Shown: positions 1 to 6,480, counted from the stretch's first letter. The stretch: 8,621 nt of DNA from Hyphomicrobiales bacterium (GCA_027067085.1 JAMOMM010000370.1:1-8621), one strand, 5' to 3'. Notes: generated from the letters alone by a model not told the origin. A program made the numbers and translations.

Positions 1-74
1 CGCTTGGTTTTGTTTCGCTTATCCCCTTTGCGATCAAACATTGGAAAGCCCGTGCCAAAGCTTCAGCGTCTTGA
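1..74 (+). CDS. C-terminal end of a probable TVP38/TMEM64 (DedA-like) membrane protein, partial
   Basis: Only the last 23 codons are present, in the frame starting at base 3, ending LGFVSLIPFAIKHWKARAKA-SAS at a TGA (72-74). A hydrophobic segment followed by a short basic tail is typical of the end of a polytopic inner-membrane protein. The other two forward frames also run to a stop but give less membrane-like peptides. The TVP38/TMEM64 call rests on this tail and on the neighbour: genes or domains of this family commonly precede, or are fused to, MerA/Lpd-like flavin oxidoreductases such as the next gene. The gap to that gene is 51 bp, so co-transcription is likely. The family assignment is tentative because almost none of the protein is visible. 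Confidence 0.45.
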   Translation, partial: LGFVSLIPFAIKHWKARAKASAS

Positions 75-114
75 GCTTTAAGATTTGTTTCGCCCTCATT
101 TTAAATATTGGTAT

Positions 115-118
115 AGGA
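115..118 (+). promoter_or_regulatory. Ribosome binding site of the flavin oxidoreductase gene
   Basis: AGGA lies 7 bases before the ATG at 126 and supports that start. Confidence 0.6.
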
Positions 119-125
119 TGATTGT

Positions 126-1559
126 ATGCCTAAAGCTTCAAACACCATTTTTTGTGATATTTGCGTTATTGGCGCTGGTTCTGGCGGTCTAAGTGTTGCC
201 GCGGCAGCTGCTAGCTTTGGTGAACACGTTGTTTTGATTGAAAAAGCTGAAATGGGTGGGGATTGTTTGAATACAGGCTGTGTGCCCTCAAAAGCATTAT
301 TAGCAGCAGCAAAACACGCCCATGCGTTTTCAACGGGTGAACCATTTGGCATAAAAGCCCAAAAACCTAAAGTCGATTTTGCCAAAGTAAACGATCACGT
401 AAAAGGGGTTATTGCGGGCATCGCCCCACATGATTCTGTTGAACGCTTTGAAAGCCTTGGCGTTACCGTCATTCAAGCGCCAGGGCAATTCATCGACCAT
501 CAAACGGTTGAAGCTGATAGCAAGAAAATCAAAGCCCGCCGTTTCGTTATCGCCACGGGATCAAGCGCCGCTGCGCCGCCGATCCCTGGGTTGGATAACG
601 TTGATTACCTCACCAATGAAAACATTTTTGATCTGCGCAAATGTCCCGAACGATTGGTTATTATTGGTGGTGGTCCCATTGGTATGGAGATGGCCCAGGC
701 CCATTCGCGCCTCGGCTCAACCGTAACAGTGCTCGAGGCTTTTGATCCACTGGGAAAAGATGATAAGAATCACACTTCCATAGTATTGGAAAGATTGAAA
801 AACGAAGGTATTGAGATTCTTTCAAGAATTAAAATATCCAATATTTCTCAAACAAAACAGGGCGTTAGGATAGATTTAGATGATGGTGGCAAACAACGTC
901 AAATTAACGGTTCGCATTTATTAGTTGCTGCTGGCCGCCGCGCAAATGTTGATGGCCTTGGGCTTGAAAAGGCTGGTATTGAATACTCACCGCGCGGTAT
1001 TGTTGTTGATAAAGGCCTAAAAACCACCAACTCAAAAGTCTATGCCATTGGCGATGTTGCAGGTGGTTTGCAGTTTACGCATGTGGCTGGTTATCAGGCT
1101 GGTTTGGTCACGAAAAACATTTTATTCCGCTTGCCCATTACCAATAAAACCGAACATGTGCCGTGGGTAACCTATACCGATCCAGAATTAGCCCACGTTG
1201 GTTTGAACGAAGAAATGGCCACCAAACAAGGTATAAATCATAAGGTTTTAAGTTGGTCATTTTCTGAAAACGATCGTGCGCGTGCCGAACGCGCGACCTA
1301 TGGTTTGATAACCGCCGTGATTGCAAAAAACGGTAAAATTTTAGGCTGCACCATCACCTCTCCAAATGCTGGCGAGTTAATCCAAGCGTGGGCTTTGGCA
1401 ATTTCGTCAGGTCTGAAAATATCAGCCATGATGAATCAAGTCGTTGCTTATCCCACGTGGGCAGAGGTCTCGCGTCGTGTTGCCATTACCAATTATGCCG
1501 ATTATCCTGCCAAACCAATCATCAGGCGTGTTATAGGTTGGCTAAAGAAGTTTGGCTAA
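126..1559 (+). CDS. FAD-dependent pyridine nucleotide-disulfide oxidoreductase (MerA/Lpd-like family)
   Basis: A 477-residue class I flavin disulfide reductase. Visible parts in order: N-terminal FAD-binding Rossmann motif GAGSGG (residues 16-21); redox-active disulfide CLNTGC followed by VPSK (Cys47 and Cys52); NAD(P)H-binding GGGPIG (181-186) ending in an acidic residue (TVLE), which favours NADH; second FAD motif AIGDVAGG (Asp310); and a C-terminal dimerisation domain starting near VPWVTYTDPE. The enzyme should transfer electrons from NAD(P)H through FAD to the Cys pair and on to an unknown substrate. The catalytic His-Pro-Thr of lipoamide dehydrogenases is replaced by Tyr442-Pro-Thr, while Glu447 is kept. 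It also lacks the heavy-metal-binding N-domain and C-terminal Cys pair of true mercuric reductase. It is therefore neither a standard Lpd nor a standard MerA, although many databases would label it 'mercuric reductase'. It probably forms one unit with the upstream membrane protein. Confidence 0.88.
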   Translation: MPKASNTIFCDICVIGAGSGGLSVAAAAASFGEHVVLIEKAEMGGDCLNTGCVPSKALLAAAKHAHAFSTGEPFGIKAQKPKVDFAKVNDHVKGVIAGIAPHDSVERFESLGVTVIQAPGQFIDHQTVEADSKKIKARRFVIATGSSAAAPPIPGLDNVDYLTNENIFDLRKCPERLVIIGGGPIGMEMAQAHSRLGSTVTVLEAFDPLGKDDKNHTSIVLERLKNEGIEILSRIKISNISQTKQGVRIDLDDGGKQRQINGSHLLVAAGRRANVDGLGLEKAGIEYSPRGIVVDKGLKTTNSKVYAIGDVAGGLQFTHVAGYQAGLVTKNILFRLPITNKTEHVPWVTYTDPELAHVGLNEEMATKQGINHKVLSWSFSENDRARAERATYGLITAVIAKNGKILGCTITSPNAGELIQAWALAISSGLKISAMMNQVVAYPTWAEVSRRVAITNYADYPAKPIIRRVIGWLKKFG

Positions 1560-1613
1560 ATATCTGGCTGCAAATGCTGTTAAAACCAGCCATTAAAACT
1601 ATTGGACCTCAAC

Positions 1614-3116
1614 GTGACAGAAAAAACCAATAAAACCGTAAAAACTTCAGAGCAAGACCTTAAAGCGCGCATTTGGCGTGGTCTGTCTGGAAAAGTGCTG
1701 GTTATGACAATTATTTTTGTTCTGATTGGTGAGGTTCTAATATTTTTGCCATCAATTGCTAATTTCCGCATTACGTGGCTGAAGAGTAGGGTCGCAGTAG
1801 CAGAAGTTGCAGCGCTAGCAGTAGAAGCAGCCCAAGATAACCAGATCTCTAATATGCTTAAAAAGGAACTTTTGCGCGGCGCTGAAGTTAAAATAATTGC
1901 CCTTAACAAGGGGTCATCTCGCCATTTAATGCTGCAAGCAGACGGAGATTTGATGATTGAGGAAAAATTTGATCTACGTGAACGTCAATGGATTATGCCA
2001 ATGGTCGATGCCTTTGCAGTATTGTTCCGTACAAAAGATCGCTTAATTGGCATCACCGATCATCCACCAAAAATGACGGGTACAGACATTGAGATTGCCT
2101 TGAGTGAAAAGCCGTTGCGCGATGCAATGCTGACTTTTTCCGTCAACATTTTAAGTCTGTCTATCTTTCTGTCATTCATCGTTGCGGCCATGGTGTTTTT
2201 GGCGCTCAATTATGTTTTAGTGCGCCCTTTGCGCAAATTCACCCTCAATATGCTCCGATTTGCCGATGACCCAGAAGATCAAAGTCGAATTATTTCACCC
2301 GATGATCGCCAAGATGAAATTGGCATTGCTCAACGCGAGCTTAAACACATGCAAGTTCAGCTCTCGACAACCCTGCACCAAAAAAGCCGCTTGGCAGCTC
2401 TTGGCCTCGCCGTATCAAAAGTCTCGCATGATTTGCGCAATATGTTGGCCTCAGCCCAGTTATTGTCTGACCGCTTGAGCATGATAGATGATCCCACGGT
2501 GCAAAAGTTTGCCCCCAAGCTCATTTCATCGCTTGATCGGGCCATCGGGTTTTGTGAGCAAACATTAAAATTTGGCCGCGCCAATGAGCACCCACCAACG
2601 CGCGAACGGTTTGATTTGCGCCCTCTGGCTGAAGAAGTGATAGACGCCGGCGTTATTCAAGCTTCAAACCACGTGACGTTGTACAATGATATTGCTGCTG
2701 ACTTGGTTATCGATGCTGATCGTGAACAACTTTACCGTATCTTGATGAACCTATCGCGAAATGCAGTTCAGGCGTTAGAAAGCTCAATAAAACAAGGCAC
2801 TGCTTTGCGTGAATGTTCTGTCCGAATGAAAGCTTGGCGCGAAGGCGGTGTAACCACTATTGAAGTGCGTGATAATGGCCCGGGCGTTCCAGCTCGTGCC
2901 CGCAAACACCTGTTTGAGGCCTTTACAGGCGGCGCACGGGCAGGAGGCACGGGGCTTGGTTTAGCGATTTCTAACGAACTAACCCGCGCCCATGGCGGTG
3001 AATTACGGTTGATTACAGATGCCGATATGGGCGCTGTGTTTTGGGTGGTTATCCCTGATCGTGTTGTGGAACTACATCCAGGAAAGCGTGGCAAACGTGA
3101 AGTTTCAGCCAGTTAA
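1614..3116 (+). CDS. Membrane-bound sensor histidine kinase (HAMP-HisKA-HATPase_c)
   Basis: About 500 residues from the GTG at 1614. A TTG at 1602 is also possible; an in-frame stop at 1581 excludes anything earlier. GTG is preferred because TGGA lies just upstream, though the ribosome site is weak either way. Domain order: cytoplasmic leader; first membrane helix (about 28-51); periplasmic sensor region of about 120 residues (52-174) with no recognised fold; second helix (about 175-203); HAMP linker; HisKA phosphoacceptor VSHDLRN with His272; then HATPase_c with N-box NLSRNAVQAL (Asn379 and Asn383), G1 box DNGPGVP (from Asp420), F-box LFEAF and G2 box GGTGLGL. All catalytic motifs are intact, so it should autophosphorylate. 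It follows the oxidoreductase gene by 54 bp on the same strand and converges on hslO, 18 bp away. No response regulator lies in the window, so partner and signal are unknown. Confidence 0.9.
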   Translation: MTEKTNKTVKTSEQDLKARIWRGLSGKVLVMTIIFVLIGEVLIFLPSIANFRITWLKSRVAVAEVAALAVEAAQDNQISNMLKKELLRGAEVKIIALNKGSSRHLMLQADGDLMIEEKFDLRERQWIMPMVDAFAVLFRTKDRLIGITDHPPKMTGTDIEIALSEKPLRDAMLTFSVNILSLSIFLSFIVAAMVFLALNYVLVRPLRKFTLNMLRFADDPEDQSRIISPDDRQDEIGIAQRELKHMQVQLSTTLHQKSRLAALGLAVSKVSHDLRNMLASAQLLSDRLSMIDDPTVQKFAPKLISSLDRAIGFCEQTLKFGRANEHPPTRERFDLRPLAEEVIDAGVIQASNHVTLYNDIAADLVIDADREQLYRILMNLSRNAVQALESSIKQGTALRECSVRMKAWREGGVTTIEVRDNGPGVPARARKHLFEAFTGGARAGGTGLGLAISNELTRAHGGELRLITDADMGAVFWVVIPDRVVELHPGKRGKREVSAS

Positions 3117-3134
3117 GGCCAGTTTTAGGTTCGT

Positions 3135-4139
3135 TTAAACACTACCAGCTTTGAAAGTTTGAACTTTTGAACAAAACTGACACGTCACTTCAATTTTACC
3201 ATCGACCACCATGGCATCGCGATCATCTTGTGAGAAGCTAGAAAGTGTATCTAAAACCTTTTCGCGCGAGCAGGTGCATTGATGTTCAAGCGTGGTTTTG
3301 TCATAAACCGTTACCCCGTCTTCATGGTAAAGACGGTATAACAAACGCTCTGGTTCAAGCGTTGGGTCAAGCAATTCGTGGTCTTGTGCCGTTTCAAGCA
3401 AAGCCCGCGCCCGCGCCCAGTTTTCGTTTTCAACGTAGTTTTGGTCAAATCCACCCCTGACTTCGCCAGAAAGTGGATCAACAGAAGGAAAGCCAACTGG
3501 GCTGGCATTGCCATCTTCGGGCATGTGTTGAATAATAATAGCGCCCGCACGCCATGATTTCCCGCCGTCGGTCTCAATGATACCAGCAGAAAGTTTGAGC
3601 GCCGTTGGGATTTGTTCAGATTGTTTAAAATAACCATGGGCAGCATCGCTGATGGTTTGCCCGTTCAAGGCAACAATACCTTGATAGTTGTCCATATGTT
3701 CGCCCTGATCGATCGTCAGCGCCAAGCGCCCTTTACCAATAAGTTTGTTTTCATTCTCACAAGCAGCGACAGCTTCGGCATTAAAGTGGGCGTAACCACG
3801 GATATGTCCAGCCTTACTGCCGTTTGATGTGTAATTGGCCACAATCATCGAAACAGGGCCATCGGTTTGGGTTTGCAAAATCAACTTGCCCTCAAACTTT
3901 AAAGCACTGCCAAGCAATGCAACAAGGCTAACGGCTTCACCAAGTAAGCGCGATACGCTATCGGGATAATCATGTTTTTGAATGATTTCATCAATCACGC
4001 TGCCAAGCCGCACAACGCGCCCGCGAGAACCAAGTGGTTTTACCTCAAATGGCAATACGATGTTGTCATCAATTGCGGTGTTTTCTTTAGTATTGTCAGT
4101 AGGGCTGCCAATAGGACTATCAGTAGGATTATCAGTCAT
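3135..4139 (-). CDS. hslO: Hsp33 family redox-regulated molecular chaperone
   Basis: 334 residues from the ATG at 4139. Hsp33 is a cytosolic holdase that is inactive while reduced with zinc bound, and is switched on by oxidative disulfide formation plus unfolding. The C-terminal switch is visible as Cys288-X-Cys290 (HQCTCSREK) and Cys320-X2-Cys323 (VTCQFCSK), the CXC/CXXC zinc site of the family. The body carries family features such as GRVVRLG and GEAVSLVALLGSALKFEGK. The start at 4139 is chosen because its upstream sequence contains GAGG 8 bases away; a GTG at 4160 would extend it by 7 codons without a good ribosome site. The protein is longer than E. coli Hsp33 because of an N-terminal Thr/Asp/Pro/Ser-rich tail made from a 12-bp repeat. 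It is the third gene after argD and argF, 10 bp behind argF. Confidence 0.95.
   Translation of the reverse strand: MTDNPTDSPIGSPTDNTKENTAIDDNIVLPFEVKPLGSRGRVVRLGSVIDEIIQKHDYPDSVSRLLGEAVSLVALLGSALKFEGKLILQTQTDGPVSMIVANYTSNGSKAGHIRGYAHFNAEAVAACENENKLIGKGRLALTIDQGEHMDNYQGIVALNGQTISDAAHGYFKQSEQIPTALKLSAGIIETDGGKSWRAGAIIIQHMPEDGNASPVGFPSVDPLSGEVRGGFDQNYVENENWARARALLETAQDHELLDPTLEPERLLYRLYHEDGVTVYDKTTLEHQCTCSREKVLDTLSSFSQDDRDAMVVDGKIEVTCQFCSKVQTFKAGSV
4089..4136 (-). repeat. Four degenerate 12-bp tandem repeats inside the 5' end of hslO
   Basis: On the minus strand codons 2-17 of hslO read as four 12-bp units: ACTGATAATCCT, ACTGATAGTCCT, ATTGGCAGCCCT and ACTGACAATACT. They encode TDNP, TDSP, IGSP and TDNT. 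The unit length is a multiple of three, so a gain or loss of units would keep the frame. The tail precedes the conserved Hsp33 fold and is probably disordered. Confidence 0.8.
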
Positions 4140-4145
4140 GCTTTT

Positions 4146-4154
4146 GACCTCAAG
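4146..4154 (-). promoter_or_regulatory. hslO ribosome binding site overlapping the argF stop codon
   Basis: The minus strand reads TTGAGG just before hslO. The argF stop TGA (4152-4150) is part of this Shine-Dalgarno sequence, whose GAGG is 8 bases before the hslO ATG. Ribosomes finishing argF would therefore stop on the hslO initiation site, which suggests translational coupling. Confidence 0.65.
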
Positions 4155-5097
4155 TTTCACTCATACAGAATTTTAAGATAGCTTTTTGCGCGTGTAAACG
4201 GTTCTCGGCTTCATCAAACACTACAGACTGTGGCCCGTCCATAACCTTATCGGTTACCTCTTCATTGCGATGAGCAGGCAAGCAATGCATAAATAACGCA
4301 TCACCTTTTGCTTTGTCCATCAAGGCATCATTGACCTGAAATGGTGAGAATTGATTATGCAGGTTTTTATTTTCACCCGTATCATTGGCATCGCCCATCG
4401 AAATCCATGTGTCAGTAACAATGCAATCAGCATTTTTTGCTGCGGCATCAGCATCATGGCCAACGGTAATCTTTGCGCCATTGTCACGGCCCCAAGACAG
4501 AACGTCGTGATTTGGTTCGATTTCTTTCGGAAAAGCAATGTCGAGTTCAAAGCCGAAGCGAGCTGAAGCATGAATGAACGAATTGGTCACATTATTAAAG
4601 TCTCCAACCCATGCAAGTTTGAGCTTTGATAGATCACCCTTATGTTCGCGCAACGTTTGCATATCAGCCATAACTTGGCATGGGTGGCTAAAGTCTGTCA
4701 GGGCGTTAATGACGGGCACGGTGGCCGCATCGGCTAATTCTAACAACTTTTCGTTGCCCGTGGTGCGGATCATAATGCCATCGACAAAGCGCGATAATAC
4801 GCGCGCTGTATCGGCAATGGATTCACCGCGGCCAAGCTGCATATCAGCGCTGGATAAAACCAAGGTCTCACCGCCTAATTGGCGCATACCAACATCAAAA
4901 GAAACACGGGTTCTGGTTGAGGGTTTTTCAAATATCATCGCCAAGATTTTACCGGCCAAAGGCTTGTCAGCTTCAACCATACCTTTGGGTTGGCCTTTGC
5001 GTCCATCTTTCATGGTTTGGGCATCGTCAAGGATGGTGTTCAAGGTAGCTGAATCAAATTGCGAAATCTCTAGAAAGTGGTTTGGGGAGTTCGACAT
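4150..5097 (-). CDS. argF: Ornithine carbamoyltransferase, anabolic type
   Basis: 315 residues, the normal family length. It makes citrulline from ornithine and carbamoyl phosphate in the cytoplasm, the sixth step of arginine synthesis. Diagnostic motifs are all present: carbamoyl-phosphate-binding STRTR (60-64, within FEKPSTRTRVSFD), HPCQ (138-141), an ornithine/domain-closure region with DTWISMGD, and the catalytic HCLP (271-274, Cys272) within FMHCLPAHR. The ornithine-type HCLP motif separates it from aspartate carbamoyltransferase. The ATG overlaps the argD stop codon by one base (TAATG), with GAGGAAG about 7 bases upstream, so its translation is probably coupled to argD. The neighbouring arginine gene supports an anabolic rather than a catabolic role. 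Confidence 0.97.
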   Translation of the reverse strand: MSNSPNHFLEISQFDSATLNTILDDAQTMKDGRKGQPKGMVEADKPLAGKILAMIFEKPSTRTRVSFDVGMRQLGGETLVLSSADMQLGRGESIADTARVLSRFVDGIMIRTTGNEKLLELADAATVPVINALTDFSHPCQVMADMQTLREHKGDLSKLKLAWVGDFNNVTNSFIHASARFGFELDIAFPKEIEPNHDVLSWGRDNGAKITVGHDADAAAKNADCIVTDTWISMGDANDTGENKNLHNQFSPFQVNDALMDKAKGDALFMHCLPAHRNEEVTDKVMDGPQSVVFDEAENRLHAQKAILKFCMSET

Positions 5098-6299
5098 TAT
5101 TTGGCTTCCTCGTTCGTTAATTTATTCTTGTTTGCAAGTTTTTTACAAGCGCGATCCATTTTTAAAACTGCCTCAACTAATTCCTCATCACTAACGATGA
5201 GGGGCGGGATGATGCGAACCACGTTTTCACCAGCGGGAACGGTGAGTAGTTTTTCGTCAATAAAGGCATTAACGACATCGCTATTAGGCACTTTACATTT
5301 GATCCCCATAAACAAACCAACGCCGCGCACTTCTTCAATGATGTCGCTATGTTCATCTGCAAGGCGCGCTAGTTTTTGTTTGAGGTTGATACCGCGCTGG
5401 CGCACTTGTTCCAAAAACCCATCAGCCAGAATTACATCAAGTACGCCATTGCCAACAGCCATAGCTAAAGGGTTGCCACCAAATGTTGTGCCGTGCACGC
5501 CAGCGACCATGCCGCTTGCCGCGTCATTGGTGGAAAGAAATGCCCCCATCGGAAAGCCGCCGCCAATACCTTTGGCAACAGCCATCATATCTGGCTTAAC
5601 GTCGGCCCACTCATGGGCAAATAGTTTACCCGTTCTACCAACACCAGATTGCACTTCATCAAGGGCAAATATAAGCCCATGGTCATCGCACAATTGGCGT
5701 AAGTCTTTCAAAAAGGCATTAGAAACAGCGCGAATGCCGCCTTCACCTTGAATAGGCTCAATAAGAATACCGGCTGTTTCATCAGTAATTGCTGCTTTAA
5801 CGGCTTCAATGTCGCCTAAAGGAACCTGATCGAAACCATCAACCTTGGGGCCAAAGCCATCAAGATATTGGGCTTTTCCACCAGCAGCGATCGTTGCTAG
5901 CGTGCGGCCATGAAACGCTCCTTCAAAGGTGATGACGCGATATTTTTCTGGCGCACCTTTTGAAGAATGATATTTACGGATTGCTTTAATACAAGCTTCA
6001 ACTGCTTCAGCACCTGAATTGGTGAAAAACACAACGTCTGCAAATGTTGCCTCAACCAAACGGGTTGCCAGCGTTTCACCACCTGGGATTTGATAAAGGT
6101 TTGATGTGTGCCAAAGCTTCTCGGCTTGGTCTTTTAGTGCGTTCACCAAAGTTGGGTGGCCATGGCCCAAGCTTGAAACAGCAATCCCTGCACCAAAATC
6201 GATATAAGCATCGTTGTCCTTAGTGAATAATCGCACACCTTCACCACGCTCAAAAGCGATTGGTGTTCTGTTGTACGTTTTCATCAAGGCGCTAGTCAC
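5097..6299 (-). CDS. argD: Acetylornithine aminotransferase, class III PLP enzyme
   Basis: 400 residues from the GTG at 6299. It converts N-acetylglutamate semialdehyde to N-acetylornithine with glutamate as amino donor, and the family often also accepts succinyl-diaminopimelate precursors for lysine synthesis. Visible signatures: an N-terminal TPIAFERGEGVRLF and YIDFGAGIAVSSLGHGHP; the PLP phosphate-binding SGAEAVEA; DEVQSGVGRTG with the pyridine-nitrogen Asp214; and the Schiff-base Lys243 in AKGIGGGFPMGA. The GTG is preferred because GGAG (6312-6309) stands 9 bases before it and the length then matches the family. An ATG at 6284 (395 residues) has no ribosome site. The open frame continues up to 6431 but would run through an intrinsic terminator, so that extension is unlikely. 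Transcription probably starts upstream of 6480 and is attenuated at 6341-6318. Confidence 0.95.
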   Translation of the reverse strand: MTSALMKTYNRTPIAFERGEGVRLFTKDNDAYIDFGAGIAVSSLGHGHPTLVNALKDQAEKLWHTSNLYQIPGGETLATRLVEATFADVVFFTNSGAEAVEACIKAIRKYHSSKGAPEKYRVITFEGAFHGRTLATIAAGGKAQYLDGFGPKVDGFDQVPLGDIEAVKAAITDETAGILIEPIQGEGGIRAVSNAFLKDLRQLCDDHGLIFALDEVQSGVGRTGKLFAHEWADVKPDMMAVAKGIGGGFPMGAFLSTNDAASGMVAGVHGTTFGGNPLAMAVGNGVLDVILADGFLEQVRQRGINLKQKLARLADEHSDIIEEVRGVGLFMGIKCKVPNSDVVNAFIDEKLLTVPAGENVVRIIPPLIVSDEELVEAVLKMDRACKKLANKNKLTNEEAK

Positions 6300-6308
6300 T
6301 TTAACAAT

Positions 6309-6312
6309 CTCC
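6309..6312 (-). promoter_or_regulatory. argD ribosome binding site (decides a GTG start)
   Basis: The minus strand carries GGAG 9 bases before the GTG at 6299. The downstream ATG at 6284 has no comparable site. The Shine-Dalgarno lies only 5 bases after the U-run of the leader terminator. Confidence 0.65.
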
Positions 6313-6317
6313 AAATT

Positions 6318-6341
6318 AAAAAAGCCGCCAGTCGCGGCGGC
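6318..6341 (-). terminator. Intrinsic terminator in the argD leader (candidate attenuator)
   Basis: On the minus strand GCCGCC (6341-6336), a six-base loop GCGACT, GGCGGC (6329-6324) and six T residues (6323-6318) form a perfect 6-bp all-GC stem followed by a U-run, the standard Rho-independent signal. The other strand has no T-run after the stem, so it works only toward argD. It sits inside the leader, upstream of the argD ribosome site, where a terminator makes sense only as a conditional attenuator or as the end of a separate small RNA. Confidence 0.8.
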
Positions 6342-6355
6342 ACGTGTTTGTTTAG

Positions 6356-6370
6356 GTTTCAAAAAGAAAC
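6356..6370 (-). repeat. Inverted repeat GTTTC-N5-GAAAC in the argD leader
   Basis: Five-base arms flank a five-T loop on the minus strand. In RNA this would be a small weak stem between the leader mini-ORF and the terminator. It may be part of the folding that decides termination, but could be chance. Confidence 0.35.
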
Positions 6371-6415
6371 GAGTTATAACACAAAAACCCAAATCGTCAA
6401 TTGATCTGCCGATTG

Positions 6416-6430
6416 TGGCAAAGCTTGCCA
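6416..6430. repeat. Inverted repeat TGGCAA-N3-TTGCCA in the argD leader
   Basis: Perfect 6-bp arms with a 3-base spacer. In the argD leader RNA it forms a compact hairpin just after the mini-ORF. Its 5' arm overlaps the last two bases of the preceding leader stem (6461-6429), and its 3' arm could instead pair with GGCA at 6410-6407, so alternative folds are possible. As DNA it could also be a symmetric protein-binding site. Confidence 0.5.
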
Positions 6431-6461
6431 TTCTAACAGGTTATCCCCCTGAGTCAGAACG
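6429..6461 (-). other. Predicted RNA stem covering most of the leader mini-ORF
   Basis: In the minus-strand RNA, CGUUCUGA (6461-6454) can pair with UUAGAAUG (6436-6429), including two G-U pairs. Beyond a two-base bulge, CAGG (6451-6448) pairs with CCUG (6440-6437) around a seven-base loop. The 5' arm begins at the second arginine codon of the mini-ORF, so a translating ribosome would disrupt the stem. Folding was done by eye. Confidence 0.4.
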
Positions 6462-6467
6462 CCGCAT
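6441..6467 (-). CDS. Putative arginine leader peptide MRRSDSGG (attenuator mini-ORF)
   Basis: An eight-codon ORF on the minus strand: ATG CGG CGT TCT GAC TCA GGG GGA TAA. Two tandem arginine codons directly follow the start. GAGGAGG (6480-6474) lies 6 bases before the ATG and is the strongest Shine-Dalgarno sequence I see in the window, which is hard to explain unless the mini-ORF is translated. It lies 100 bases upstream of an intrinsic terminator in the leader of an arginine biosynthesis operon. This is the organisation of ribosome-mediated attenuation as known for trp, his and ilv operons, here for arginine. I do not recognise this peptide from a described system. Against it: only two control codons, and no classical antiterminator is obvious. 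Translation is likely; arginine sensing is inference. Confidence 0.55.
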   Translation of the reverse strand: MRRSDSGG

Positions 6468-6473
6468 AGACCG

Positions 6474-6480
6474 CCTCCTC
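6474..6480 (-). promoter_or_regulatory. Strong Shine-Dalgarno GAGGAGG of the leader mini-ORF
   Basis: A seven-base near-perfect match to the anti-Shine-Dalgarno end of 16S rRNA, with ideal spacing (6 bases) to the ATG at 6467. No long ORF uses it. Confidence 0.65.

Noticed and set aside
126..1559. Annotation as true mercuric reductase (merA)
   Set aside because: Lacks the N-terminal metal-binding domain and the C-terminal Cys pair, and no other mer gene is nearby.
3108..3124. Direct repeat GCCAGTT at the end of the kinase gene
   Set aside because: Two 7-base copies 10 bp apart are too short to mean much, and no stem-loop terminator could be seen in the 18-bp convergent gap.
4140..4160. GTG start for hslO at 4160, overlapping argF
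   Set aside because: ATG 4139 has GAGG at 8 bases; the GTG has no comparable site and adds residues outside the family fold.
4574..5751. Long plus-strand open frames opposite argF and argD
   Set aside because: They are antisense to strongly conserved enzymes, show low-complexity Ser/Thr/Pro-rich composition and no recognisable domain.
6300..6431. 44-codon N-terminal extension of ArgD starting at ATG 6431
   Set aside because: No suitable ribosome site, would be read through an intrinsic terminator stem, and makes the enzyme longer than its family.
6441..6449. DnaA-box-like TTATCCCCC upstream of gcrA
   Set aside because: Two mismatches at positions important in the consensus TTATCCACA, and the bases are explained by the Gly codons and stop of the leader mini-ORF.
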